Shown: positions 48,444-57,588 of the stretch, piece by piece
How positions within the stretch are numbered: the first letter of the stretch is position 1
How the letters are laid out: every line of letters starts with the position of its first letter
NCBI GenBank assembly: GCA_963725395.1
Contig: CAVRYH010000005.1
Location: forward strand, 476,369 to 540,368
Reading direction: 5' to 3'
Source: Bog-756 sp963725395
GTDB taxonomy: Bacteria > Actinomycetota > Acidimicrobiia > Acidimicrobiales > RAAP-2
DNA: 64,000 nt
Position numbers and translations under genes: made by a program
The notes under the pieces: model-generated
Database searches by the model: none
What the model was told of the DNA's origin: nothing
Seen by the model: only the letters and a program-made list of their open reading frames with translations

Positions 48444-51008
48444 GTGCGCGTACCGCTTTCGTGGCTTCGAGACTTCGCCCCCTTCGTCGGGGAGCCGACC
48501 GACCTGGCCGCGACGCTCGACGATCTCGGGCTGGTCGTGGAAGAGATCGAGAGGGTCGGCGAGGGCCTGGAAGACGTGATCGTCGTGAGGGTCGATGACA
48601 TCGCACCCATCGAGGGCGCCGACAAGATTCGACGGGTGGTGGTTGCCGACGGGGCCGGCCATGTCGAGGTGGTCTGTGGCGCCTGGAATTTCGAGGTCGG
48701 CGATCTGGTCGCGCTGGCCCCGGTGGGGGCGGTCCTTCCTGGGGGATTCGCCATCGGACAGCGCAGAATGAAAGGAGTGGTGTCGAACGGGATGCTCTGT
48801 TCCGGGTCCGAGCTGGGGCTTTCGACCGACCACGAGGGCATCCTCCGGCTCAACGACCTCGAAGGGGGTGTAGTCGGTCAGCGGCTGATCGATCTGCTCG
48901 GCATCGAGTCCGACGTGGTCTTCGACATAGCCGTCGAGGCCAATCGTCCCGACGCGTGGTGCATGGCCGGTGTGGCCAGGGACCTGGCCGCCCGGCTGGG
49001 TGTCCCCTTCTCCGTCCCCGATGTGGTTCCTCAGGCCGTGTCGGGATCCGGCAGCTCCGGCGCAACCGAGCGCTCGTCGACGAGTGCACCCCTTCCGGAT
49101 GCTGTGCCTGTCGGGGAACTGGCAACAGTGCGGGTGGACGACGTGGAGCTGTGCCCACGGTTCACGGCGAGGGTGATCAGCGACATCGCCGTCGGCCCGT
49201 CGCCGGCGTGGCTGGCCCGACGCCTGACCCTGGCGGGGATGCGGCCGATCAACAATGTCGTCGACGCGTCCAACTACGTGATGCTCGAACTCGGGCAGCC
49301 GACCCACCCCTACGACCTCGATCGGTTGGCGGGGAACGGGCTCGTCGTGCGGCGGGCCGAGCCGGGCGAAACCCTGACGACCCTGGACGGCACCGTCCGC
49401 ACCCTCGGACGGCCCGGCCCGGGCCTGGGGGATACCGGACAGGACTGCCTGATCTGCGACGCCCACGGTGAGCCCGTCGGGATCGGCGGGGTGATGGGCG
49501 GCGCGTCCTCGGAGATCGGACCTTCGTCGACGCGGGTCCTCCTCGAGGCCGCCTACTTCGTGCCCATGGCCATCGCGCGGACCTCCAAGCGCCTCGCCCT
49601 GCGAACGGAGGCGTCGGCCCGATTCGAACGGGGATGCGACCCGGAGGGCATCGACAGGGCGGCTGATCGATTCTGCGAACTGGTGGCCCTCACGGCCGGT
49701 CCGGACATGGTCGTGGCCGGTGGTTCGATCGACATCAGGGGGGACGTGCCCGGTCCGCTCACTGTCCCCGTCCGCCCCTCCAGGGTGAATGCGCTCCTGG
49801 GGTCGGACTTCTCGGCGGCGCAGATGACCGAACTCCTGACCCCACTGGGTATGGCCGTCGAGTCGACCGGCACCAGGGACGGGGAGGCGCTGGAGGTCAC
49901 CGTGCCCACCTTCCGTCCGGACGTCCGACCTGCGCCGATGGGGGAGGCCGACATCGCCGAGGAGGTGGCGAGGACCTACGGCTACTCGCGGATCGTCAGG
50001 CGAACGCCCTCGTGGCCGCAGCCGGGCCGCCTGACGCAATACCAAAAGGACCGGCGTCTGCTCAAAGAGGTGCTGAGCGGGCTGGGCGCCAGCGAAGTGT
50101 GGACCGAGACCTTCGTCTCCGAGTCCGACCAGGTGCTCTCCGGTGTACACCCTCCCTACGTGGAGGTCACCAATCCACTGGTTGAGTCCGAGCGGTTCCT
50201 GCGGTCCTCGATGATGCCCGGCCTGGTCCGGGCGTTGCAGTACAACACTGAGCGCAGGCAGGGCGGGCTCAGGCTCTTCGAGGTGGGAACGGTCTTCTTC
50301 CATCCCGATGCTCCGCCCGTCGAAGCGGAGGATGGCCCCCCGGGGGAGACCTCCGAGCGCCTCAGTGCCGTGTTCGCCCGCGAGGACGACGACGCCTGGG
50401 CCACCGTGGCCGCCTGGCGGACCATTGCCGGCGCCCTGAGGATCGCCGATTGGGTCATCGACGACCGTTCCATGGGAGGAACGGTGTCCGAGGTCCTCCA
50501 CCCCTACCGTTCCGCCGCCGTCTTCAGCATCGTGAGCACCGATGCCGGCGAACATCCGACCCCTGTTGGGGTCGTCGGAGAGCTCAACCCCTCTCTGGTC
50601 GGACAGCTCGGATTGCTCGACCCTGACGGAAGGCCACGCCGCCTGGGATGGCTCGACCTGGACATCGGAACGCTGCTGGATCGCCAGCGGGTGCCCCGCC
50701 GCTCGGAGGAGGCCAAGCCGATCAGCAGGTACCCCTCTTCGGACTTCGACCTCGCCTTCGTGGTGCAGGACTCGATTCCGGCGGTCACGGTCGAGCGCAC
50801 GTTGCGCAAGGCCGGCGGCGAGCTCCTGGAGTCGATCGACCTCTTCGACGTGTACCGGGGTGCCTCGGTCGATCCCGGAGCACGCAGTCTCGCGTTCCGA
50901 CTCCGGTGCCGCGCGCTGGACCACACCCTGACCGACGAGGAGATTGGTGGCGTGCGCACCGCCTGCATCGAGGCCGCGGAGCGCCGGCTCTCCGCCACGT
51001 TGCGCTAG
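48444..51008 (+). CDS. pheT: Phenylalanyl-tRNA synthetase beta subunit
   Basis: 854 aa. MRVPLSWLRDFAPFV start; EMAP-II-like tRNA-binding domain about 40-150 (VVCGAWNFEVGDLVALAPVG, MKGVVSNGMLCSGSELGL); B3/B4 editing and B5 domains (NNVVDASNYVMLELGQPTHP, TEASARFERGCDPEGIDRA); C-terminal anticodon-binding ferredoxin-like domain (SRYPSSDFDLAFVV). GTG 48444 has AGAGGA about 9 nt upstream. Forms the alpha2-beta2 enzyme with PheS. Confidence 0.97.
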   Translation: MRVPLSWLRDFAPFVGEPTDLAATLDDLGLVVEEIERVGEGLEDVIVVRVDDIAPIEGADKIRRVVVADGAGHVEVVCGAWNFEVGDLVALAPVGAVLPGGFAIGQRRMKGVVSNGMLCSGSELGLSTDHEGILRLNDLEGGVVGQRLIDLLGIESDVVFDIAVEANRPDAWCMAGVARDLAARLGVPFSVPDVVPQAVSGSGSSGATERSSTSAPLPDAVPVGELATVRVDDVELCPRFTARVISDIAVGPSPAWLARRLTLAGMRPINNVVDASNYVMLELGQPTHPYDLDRLAGNGLVVRRAEPGETLTTLDGTVRTLGRPGPGLGDTGQDCLICDAHGEPVGIGGVMGGASSEIGPSSTRVLLEAAYFVPMAIARTSKRLALRTEASARFERGCDPEGIDRAADRFCELVALTAGPDMVVAGGSIDIRGDVPGPLTVPVRPSRVNALLGSDFSAAQMTELLTPLGMAVESTGTRDGEALEVTVPTFRPDVRPAPMGEADIAEEVARTYGYSRIVRRTPSWPQPGRLTQYQKDRRLLKEVLSGLGASEVWTETFVSESDQVLSGVHPPYVEVTNPLVESERFLRSSMMPGLVRALQYNTERRQGGLRLFEVGTVFFHPDAPPVEAEDGPPGETSERLSAVFAREDDDAWATVAAWRTIAGALRIADWVIDDRSMGGTVSEVLHPYRSAAVFSIVSTDAGEHPTPVGVVGELNPSLVGQLGLLDPDGRPRRLGWLDLDIGTLLDRQRVPRRSEEAKPISRYPSSDFDLAFVVQDSIPAVTVERTLRKAGGELLESIDLFDVYRGASVDPGARSLAFRLRCRALDHTLTDEEIGGVRTACIEAAERRLSATLR

Positions 51009-51152
51009 ATCCGTTCAGGCCCGAAGGCCGCGGCTCGGCGGTCGGATCCCCGGGGAGCTGCACAGTGGACCGGGTCGGTCTCCGCCGTGCGAACCTAGGA
51101 CTCCAGGACGGCATTGCCCACTGCCGATGGCCGAAATCGTGTGTCGCCAGGA

Positions 51153-51173
51153 ACGACCACCGGAGGTGGTCGT
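51153..51173 (+). terminator. Strong hairpin between convergent genes
   Basis: ACGACCACC (51153-51161) and GGTGGTCGT (51165-51173), a perfect 9-bp stem with a 3-nt loop, in the 229-nt region between pheT and the convergent FAD oxidoreductase. Symmetric, so it could end transcription from both sides; no T tract. Confidence 0.55.
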
Positions 51174-51237
51174 CACCTTGACCGGCTCGCACGGGGCTCG
51201 GGCCGGCGACGGTGAAGGGCACGGTCTTGCCGAGTGT

Positions 51238-52651
51238 TCATGAGTCGAATCCCATGCCCAACCGGTCGAGCACCCGTAGCCAGAGGTTGCGCCGCCCGTC
51301 GTGCTCGTCGGCATTGGCCATCGACCAGCGGGTCAGTTGGATCCCCGCGTAGCGGATCGGCTCCGGTGGGAACGGCATCGGTTTGCTCCTCACGAACGAG
51401 AGACGGGTCCGCTCGCTGTCCGGCGCATAGAGGAGGTCCAGGACCACCTGTGCTCCGAAGCGGGAGGCCCCCACACCGAGTCCGGTGTAGCCGGCTACCG
51501 ATGCCACCCGACCCCCCAGCGTCAGATCGAAGAACGCGGAGAACCGCGAGCACGTGTCGATGGCTCCCGCCCATGCGTGAGTGAACCGCACGTCCTCGAG
51601 TTGCGGGAAGGTCTGTGCGAAGAGGGCCGACAGTCGGAGGAAGGTCTGTTCGCGTTGTTCCAGGGACGGCCGGATTCCGTTGCCGAAGTGGTAGATGGCG
51701 TCATAACCACCGAAGAGGATCCTGTTGTCGGTGCTGAGGCGGTAGTAGAGGAACTGGTTCCCGCAGCCGCCGAGTCCTTGTCGAGCCCGCCATCCCACCG
51801 AGTCGAGTTGGGCGGCGTCCAACGGCTCGGTCATGAGGACGTAGTCGTAGACGGGGACGATATAGCGGCGCAGCCGTCGGATCGGTGACGGAAAGGCATT
51901 GGTGCCGAGGGCGACCCGGTCGGCCCGGACCACAGCGTGGTCCGTCCTCAGGGTGACGGAGTCCGGAGCGCCCGTTCCGACCCACCGATCCTCGATCCGG
52001 TCCACTGCGGTGTGCTCATGGATCCGGACCCCTGCTCCTTCACAGATCCGGCGGAGCCCCCAGGCCAATCGAGCCGGATTGACCAGTGCACACCCCCGCT
52101 CGTCCCAGAGCCCGGCCAGGTACGTGGGGGAGTGGACCTCGGCGCGCGATCGCATCGGTATCGAGGTACGTCATGGGAACGCCATGGAGTGCGGCCTGCT
52201 CGGCGGCCGCGAGCAGCTCATCGACCTGATGCGGCTCGGTGGCGACGGAGAGCTCCCCGGTCCGCTCGAATCCGCAGTCGATGTCCTGTTCGGCGACCGT
52301 GGCCTCGATGCCGTCCAGATTCTCCATGCCCAGGCGCTGAAGCGTGGCGATCTCCGAGGGGAAGCGCTCGATGCCGTTGCTCAGGCCGTGGGTCAGGCTG
52401 GCGGCACAGAACCCCCCGTTCCGACCCGATGCCGCCCATCCACAGCGATCGGTATCGAGCAACACGACGTCGAGATCGGGTCGGGTCGTCTTCGCCAACC
52501 AAGCCGTCCACAATCCAGTGAATCCACCGCCGACCACGACGAGGTCGGCGTCGGTGCGGCCCACGAGCGGCGGGGCCGGGGGCGGTGCCTCGGGGTCATC
52601 GAGCCAGAATGAAACGGGCAATGCCTCGGCGATGGCGTCGGAGCGGTTCAC
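51238..52651 (-). CDS. FAD-dependent oxidoreductase (DAO family), frameshifted
   Basis: About 470 aa after correction. The Rossmann FAD motif is DLVVVGGGFTGLWTAWLAK near residue 37, then VVLLDTDRCGWAASGRNGGF, the DAO-type covalent/FAD loop region. The C-terminal half has GSRV-like VASVAGYTGLGVGASRFGAQ. Likely an amine or amino-acid oxidase (putrescine-oxidase/GlpO-like), substrate unknown. The frame breaks after YLDTDAI: removing one base from GCGCGCGATC (52142-52149 on plus) continues to RAEVHSPTYLAGLWDERG. GTG 52651 lies 7 nt after TAGGGT. Confidence 0.82.
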
Positions 52652-52658
52652 GGCGGTG

Positions 52659-52664
52659 ACCCTA
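52659..52664 (-). promoter_or_regulatory. -10 box for the FAD oxidoreductase gene
   Basis: TAGGGT on the minus strand, 7 nt before GTG 52651; leaderless layout. Confidence 0.5.
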
Positions 52665-52730
52665 CCGGTGCAGCTCCATCCCGACCCAGCCCACCCCAGG
52701 GGGCCCGCTTCGAACCGAACCCGCCGCTTC

Positions 52731-52786
52731 GATGCGACCCGCAGTGGGCCGCCGCACCGGCAGACGACTTCAGTGCGGGTCGCATC
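52731..52786 (+). repeat. 13-bp perfect inverted repeat upstream of the arg operon
   Basis: GATGCGACCCGCA (52731-52743) and TGCGGGTCGCATC (52774-52786) with a 30-nt spacer, in the 249-nt region between the divergent FAD oxidoreductase and arg promoters. Could be a regulator site pair, or a transcription block for antisense reading. No related coding sequence nearby. Confidence 0.5.
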
Positions 52787-52862
52787 CCTCCAGGAAGCCG
52801 GCCGCCCTCGGGGGCCCCGGGCCTCCATGGAGCGGGTCAGCTGTCGGGGCCACCTGAGGTGG

Positions 52863-52880
52863 TTTGCATAATCATGCGAA
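52863..52880 (+). promoter_or_regulatory. ArgR operator (ARG box 1)
   Basis: TTTGCATAATCATGCGAA, an AT-rich palindrome around TGCATAATCATGC resembling ARG boxes. It is the only strongly AT-rich spot nearby and lies at the -35 position of the arg promoter; ArgR is encoded in the operon. Confidence 0.7.
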
Positions 52881-52881
52881 A

Positions 52882-52900
52882 TTCTGCATATACTTGCACC
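52882..52900 (+). promoter_or_regulatory. ArgR operator (ARG box 2) overlapping the -10
   Basis: TTCTGCATATACTTGCACC, second imperfect TGCAT-N-TGCA palindrome directly after box 1. It covers the TATACT -10 (52889-52894), so ArgR bound with arginine would block RNA polymerase. Confidence 0.65.
52889..52894 (+). promoter_or_regulatory. -10 box of the arg operon
   Basis: TATACT, 6 nt before ATG 52901 of the leader ORF. Transcription would start at or next to that ATG. Confidence 0.6.
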
Positions 52901-52957
52901 ATGCGTCAAGCCGGTCTGCCCCATGTGCCCGGGCATGGTCGCGCCATGCGTCCATGA
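52901..52957 (+). CDS. 18-codon leader ORF coupled to argC
   Basis: Encodes MRQAGLPHVPGHGRAMRP, with three Arg codons (2, 14, 17). The ATG is at the predicted transcript start, and the TGA (52955-52957) overlaps the argC ATG as ATGA. It may load ribosomes on a leaderless mRNA and pass them to argC, or sense arginyl-tRNA; both are inference. Confidence 0.5.
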   Translation: MRQAGLPHVPGHGRAMRP

Positions 52958-54090
52958 AGGTCGGCGTCGTCGGTGCGTCCGGCTATGTGGGCATCGAGCT
53001 CCTTCGCCTCTGCGCAGGGCATCCGGATCTCGATGTGGTGGTCGCCACCGCCGGGTCTCGCGCCGGTCAGTCGATTGCCAGCGATTCGTCCTCACTGGCT
53101 GCCGCGTACCCGAGTCTGACCTATGCCGCAACGGAGGTCTCCGAGTTCGACGGTCTCGATCTCGTGTTCCTCGCTCTTCCCCACGGCCAGTCACAGCATC
53201 TGGTGCCCGACTTGGTGGAGAGGGTCGGGGTGGTGGTCGACCTGGCCGCCGACTTCCGGCTGAAGGATCCTGCGCTTTATCCGACCTGGTACGGCGAGGA
53301 ACACGTGGCGCCGGAGCTCCTGGGTCGATTCGTCTACGGACTGCCCGAGCTGCACCGGGACCAGATCAGGGGAGCGAAGCTCATCGCGGCGCCCGGTTGT
53401 TACCCGACGGCGGCACTGCTGGCCCTCGCCCCTCTTGTCGAGTCGGGCGTGGTGGCAGTGGCCGTTGATGATGCGGACTCCGCCGGGACAGAGGTGGCGG
53501 GCCGAGCTCTCCCAGCTCCCTCGCTCATCGTCGATGCAGCGAGCGGGGTCTCCGGTGCCGGTCGGGCACCGAAGGAGCATCTCCAGTTCGGCTCGGTAGA
53601 CGAGGACTTCGTCGCCTACGGGTTGCTCGACCACCGTCACACCGCGGAGATGGAACAAGGCCTCGGCTCACCGGTGCTGTTCACGCCGCACCTCGCACCG
53701 ATGGTCCGGGGCATCCTCGCCACCTGTTATGCCCGACCCGAGACCTCCTTCGACGGTACGGGCCCTTCGGACCAGGCCGCCTCGGGCCGGCGCCCCCAGT
53801 CGAAGAAGGCCATCCTCACCACCGAGGAGGCCATGGCCATCCTGCATCGCCGCTACGACGAGGAGCCGTTCGTGATGGTCACCGACGGACCACCCTCGAC
53901 CAAGGCCACCCGTGGTTCGAACTGTGCACACGTATCGGTCAGGGTCGACCCGAGGACGGGCTGGCTCCTCGCCTTCGCCGCCATCGACAACCTGGTCAAG
54001 GGGGCGGCCGGCCAGGCGGTGCAGTGCGCCAATCTGGCCCTGGATCTTCCCGAGGACACCGGCCTCCCCCGGGCCGGGATGTACCCATGA
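52954..54090 (+). CDS. argC: N-acetyl-gamma-glutamyl-phosphate reductase
   Basis: 378 aa. Third step of arginine synthesis, NADPH-dependent. MKVGVVGASGYVGIELLRLC is the dinucleotide fold start and the catalytic Cys is in AAPGCYPTAALLAL near residue 150; FTPHLAPMVRGILATCY is a conserved later block. ATG 52954 is chosen because it starts the conserved MKVGVVGASGYVG; upstream in-frame codons run through the operator. First enzyme gene of argC-J-B-D-F-R-G-H. Confidence 0.97.
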   Translation: MKVGVVGASGYVGIELLRLCAGHPDLDVVVATAGSRAGQSIASDSSSLAAAYPSLTYAATEVSEFDGLDLVFLALPHGQSQHLVPDLVERVGVVVDLAADFRLKDPALYPTWYGEEHVAPELLGRFVYGLPELHRDQIRGAKLIAAPGCYPTAALLALAPLVESGVVAVAVDDADSAGTEVAGRALPAPSLIVDAASGVSGAGRAPKEHLQFGSVDEDFVAYGLLDHRHTAEMEQGLGSPVLFTPHLAPMVRGILATCYARPETSFDGTGPSDQAASGRRPQSKKAILTTEEAMAILHRRYDEEPFVMVTDGPPSTKATRGSNCAHVSVRVDPRTGWLLAFAAIDNLVKGAAGQAVQCANLALDLPEDTGLPRAGMYP

Positions 54091-54158
54091 CCCGCCTCCT
54101 GCCTGCACCGATGAGCGTGCCGCCGCCGGCCACCGCACCGGGAGGCCGCCAGCCGTGA
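54087..54158 (+). CDS. 23-codon linker ORF between argC and argJ
   Basis: ATG 54087 overlaps the argC stop (ATGA) and its TGA (54156-54158) overlaps the argJ GTG (GTGA). The product, 23 residues beginning MTRLLPAPMS, is Pro-rich with no recognisable family. It would keep ribosomes engaged from argC to argJ. The argJ ribosome site GGAGG (54141-54145) lies inside it. Confidence 0.4.
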   Translation: MTRLLPAPMSVPPPATAPGGRQP

Positions 54159-55324
54159 GTATCACCACACCGGAAGGGTTCGTCGCGTCCGGACTGGCTT
54201 CGGGCATCAAGGCGTCGGGCGCACTGGATCTGGCCCTCCTGGCCACCGAGGACGGTGTCCCCGTGCCCACCGCGGCGACGTTCACCACCAATCTCGCGGC
54301 GGCCGCGCCCGTCCGGGTGAGCCGGGACCATCTCGACGCCAGCGGTGGCCGGGCGGCGGCTGTCCTGGTCAGCAGCGGAAACGCCAATGCGGCGACCGGC
54401 CCTCGAGGAAGAGCGGACGCCGAGACGATGTGCGCGCTGGTCTCCCAGGCGCTTGACGTGCCGACCGAACAGGTCCTTGTCTGTTCCACCGGTCTGATCG
54501 GCGTCCCACTCCCGATGGACCCGATCACCCGGGGCATCGCCCCACTGGTGGCTTCGCTCGCCGCCACCGTCGAGGCAGCCGAGGACGCGGCCGCGGGGAT
54601 CCTGACCACCGACTCGGGCCGGAAGGAGGTGCTGATCGAGAACCCCCCGTTCACCGTGGCCGGCATGGCCAAAGGGGCGGGCATGCTGGCACCGAACATG
54701 GCCACCATGCTCGCCCTCCTCACCACCGACGCCGCCATCGAGCCCGGCCCGTTGGCCGAGCTCCTCGCTATCGCCGTCCGGGACACCTTCAACTCGATGA
54801 CCGTGGATGGCTGCACATCGACCAACGACACGGTGACCCTGATGGCCTCGGGCCGGGCAGGACCGGCCGACCCCAACGTGGTGGTCGACGCCGTGACCGA
54901 GGCGTGTGCCGGCCTGGCGGCCCAGATGGTGGCGGACGCCGAGGGCGCCTCCAAGGTCGTCCACATCCGGGTGACCGGCGCGCGCTCCGACGCCGAGGCC
55001 CACCGGGCCGCCCGCAAGGTGGCCGACTCGCTCCTCGTCAAGTGCTCGCTCAACGGGGAAGACCCCTATTGGGGGCGCGTAGCCAGTGATCTCGGCTCGG
55101 CCGGTGTCGACTTCGACATGGACCGCCTGTCCATCGATTACGGCGGGGTCACTGTGTGCCGCGACGGGGTGGCCGTCGCCCACGACGAATCGGCGGTGAC
55201 CCGCCACATGGCCGGCCCATCAATCGACATCCACTGCCAGCTCGGCCTGGCCGACGGCAACGGTGTGGTCATGGGGGTCGACCTCGGCTACGGCTACCTC
55301 GACGAGAACCGGACGACGTCGTGA
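54155..55324 (+). CDS. argJ: ArgJ: glutamate N-acetyltransferase / amino-acid acetyltransferase
   Basis: 389 aa. Recycles the acetyl group from N-acetylornithine to glutamate, so the cycle needs no ArgE. The self-cleavage site is in KGAGMLAPNMATMLALLTTD (Thr of MATML) near residue 180. VLVSSGNANAATGPRG and CSLNGEDPYWGRVASDLGSA are further motifs. GTG 54155 has GGAGG 9 nt upstream. The stop overlaps argB (GTGA). Confidence 0.96.
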   Translation: MSITTPEGFVASGLASGIKASGALDLALLATEDGVPVPTAATFTTNLAAAAPVRVSRDHLDASGGRAAAVLVSSGNANAATGPRGRADAETMCALVSQALDVPTEQVLVCSTGLIGVPLPMDPITRGIAPLVASLAATVEAAEDAAAGILTTDSGRKEVLIENPPFTVAGMAKGAGMLAPNMATMLALLTTDAAIEPGPLAELLAIAVRDTFNSMTVDGCTSTNDTVTLMASGRAGPADPNVVVDAVTEACAGLAAQMVADAEGASKVVHIRVTGARSDAEAHRAARKVADSLLVKCSLNGEDPYWGRVASDLGSAGVDFDMDRLSIDYGGVTVCRDGVAVAHDESAVTRHMAGPSIDIHCQLGLADGNGVVMGVDLGYGYLDENRTTS

Positions 55325-56301
55325 CCGGCGCCCACGCGGTCGAGGGCACGGGCGCGAGCCAGAGCACCAGGGTGAGTCTGCCCCCCGGCGACAAGGCCGC
55401 GGTGCTGGTGGAGTCGCTCCCGTACATCCGCCGCTTCTGGGGCAAGGTGGTGGTGGTCAAGTACGGGGGCAACGTGCTGATCCCGAAGCCCGGGGAGCCC
55501 AGTATCGACGAGTCCGACGCATTGGCCTCCTTCGCCGAGGACATCGTGCTGATGCGCTCGGTGGGCATGCTCCCGGTCGTGGTCCATGGCGGTGGACCCC
55601 AGATCGGCGAGCTGATGGCCCGGGTGGGCAAGGAGGTCGAGTTCCAGGACGGATTCCGGGTGACGGACTCCGACACCATCGATCTGGTCCGTATGGTCCT
55701 GGTGGGCAAGGTCAACCGCGACATCGTCAGCTCGATCAACGTCCACGGCGCCCTGGCTGTGGGTCTCTCGGGCGAGGACGCCAACCTGATCACCGCCACC
55801 GCCCGCTCCGAGGCACTCGGGTACGTCGGCGATGTCGTCCACGTTGATCCGGTGATCGTCCACCAGCTGCTGGCCCAGGGTCTGATCCCCGTCGTGGCGA
55901 CCATCGGGACCGACGAATCCGGCCAGGCCTTCAACATCAACGCCGACACGGCGGCCGGGGCACTGGCCGCTGCGCTGGGCGCGGAGAAGCTGGTGTTCCT
56001 GACCGATGTGTCCGGCCTGCGCACGGTGTCCGATGATCCCTCGACGCTGATCCACTGGGCCACCGCCGACGATCTCGACCGCATGGTCCGGACCGGGGCG
56101 GCCAGCGGGGGGATGATCCCGAAGGTGGAGTCCTGTGCCCGCGCCGTCCGTTCCGGGGTGAGCCGCGCCCACATCCTCGATGGCCGAACCCCTCACGCCC
56201 TGTTGCTCGAGGTCTTCACGGACGAGGGGGTCGGGACGATGGTCGGCCTGGACGACGAGGACCGGGACGGGGCGACCCGTGTGGCCGCGGGGCGAGACTG
56301 A
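55321..56301 (+). CDS. argB: Acetylglutamate kinase
   Basis: 326 aa. Phosphorylates N-acetylglutamate. VVVVKYGGNVLIPK (phosphate loop), VVHGGGPQIGELMARVGK, VGLSGEDANLITA and FNINADTAAGALAAALGAEK are family blocks. The N-terminus is about 25 residues longer than the core, as in arginine-inhibited hexameric forms, though inhibition is not shown. Overlaps argD (TGATG). Confidence 0.96.
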   Translation: MTGAHAVEGTGASQSTRVSLPPGDKAAVLVESLPYIRRFWGKVVVVKYGGNVLIPKPGEPSIDESDALASFAEDIVLMRSVGMLPVVVHGGGPQIGELMARVGKEVEFQDGFRVTDSDTIDLVRMVLVGKVNRDIVSSINVHGALAVGLSGEDANLITATARSEALGYVGDVVHVDPVIVHQLLAQGLIPVVATIGTDESGQAFNINADTAAGALAAALGAEKLVFLTDVSGLRTVSDDPSTLIHWATADDLDRMVRTGAASGGMIPKVESCARAVRSGVSRAHILDGRTPHALLLEVFTDEGVGTMVGLDDEDRDGATRVAAGRD

Positions 56302-57588
56302 TGAGTCAGAACGAACTGGACGGATCGACCGGAGCGGGGCCCGGCCATCTCGACCGCTCCGCCCTCATGCACACCTATGCCGAACCGCCGGTCACGTTCG
56401 TCCGGGGTGAGGGCAGCACGCTCTACGACGAGAGCGGCCGGGCCTATCTGGATTTCCTCTCGGGCCTGGCCGTGACCTCACTCGGGCATGCCCATCCGGT
56501 GGTGGCCGCAGCCATCGCCGCCCAGGCCCACACCCTCAGTCACGTCTCGAACCTGTTCGGCAACTCCGTGGGGCCCGAGGTGGCGGTCACAATCGACCGA
56601 CTGATCGGTGGCGGGAGCCGTCGGGCCGGCGGGCAGGTCTTCTTCACCAATTTCGGGAGCGGAGGCCAACGAGTGCGCCATCAAGCTGGCGCGCCGGTGG
56701 TCCGGGCCGGGCCGGTTCGCCGTGGTCAGCACCTGGGACGCCTTCCACGGACGGACCCTGGCCGCGCTGACCGCCACGGGCCAGCCGAAGATGCAGGCAC
56801 CGTTCCTCCCTCTTCCCGAGGGATTCGACCACGTTCCCTTCGACGACCTCGAGGCCATGGCCGAGGCGTGCGACCCGACCAGGGTGGCCGCCGTCCTGGT
56901 GGAGCCGATCATGGGTGAGGCCGGCGTCGTGGTGCCGTCCTCGGACTACCTGGTGGGTCTACGACAGCTGTGCACGGATCGGGACATCCTCCTCATGGTG
57001 GACGAGGTCCAGACCGGCTTCGCCCGCACCGGTCGCTGGTTCGGGTTCCAGCACCTCGGTGTCGAGCCCGACGTCGTGACCATGGCCAAAGCCCTCGGCA
57101 ACGGCATGCCCGTGGGGGCGTGCTGGGCGCGGGCCGAGGTGGCCGCGGCCTTCGTGCCCGGTGACCACGGCAGCACCTTCGGCGGTCAGCCGCTGGCCAT
57201 GTCGGCTGCGAGGGCCACCTTGGCCGTCATGGAGGAAGTCGATGCTCCGTCCCGGGCGAGCCGTGCCGGGGAGAGGCTCCGAGCGGGGCTGGACAAGCTC
57301 CCCGGTGTGGCATCGGTCCGGGGGGAGGGCCTGCTGCTGGCGGCCGTGCTCACCGACGAGTTCGCCGTTCCGGCCTGCCGCGAGGCGCTCGAGTCAGGAC
57401 TGGTCATCAACGCCCCCCGCGCCGACGTCCTTCGGTTCGCTCCGTCGCTCCTGGTCTCCGATGCGGAGATCGACCGCGCGGTGGCCACGCTCGGAGCGAT
57501 CCTCACCCGACGGGCCACCGCCCCCGGGCCTGGCCTGGGCGCCGGGAGGCCGGCCGCGGACCCGACGGCAGGTGCCGACGATGTCTGA
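56301..57588 (+). CDS. argD: Acetylornithine aminotransferase, frameshifted
   Basis: About 428 aa after correction. PLP enzyme making N-acetylornithine. YLDFLSGLAVTSLGHAHPVV opens it; after QVFFTN one extra T in TTT (56652-56654) breaks the frame, and correction gives SGAEANECAIKLARRW. DEVQTGFARTGRWFGFQHLG and VTMAKALGNGMPVGACW (PLP Lys) follow, with a longer Pro/Gly-rich end. ATG 56301 overlaps argB; the stop overlaps argF. An intact gene is expected since the rest of the operon is complete. Confidence 0.92.

Noticed and set aside
47949..50924. 991-residue open frame antisense to pheT
   Set aside because: Low-complexity antisense shadow of a confirmed gene with the same codon-phase explanation.
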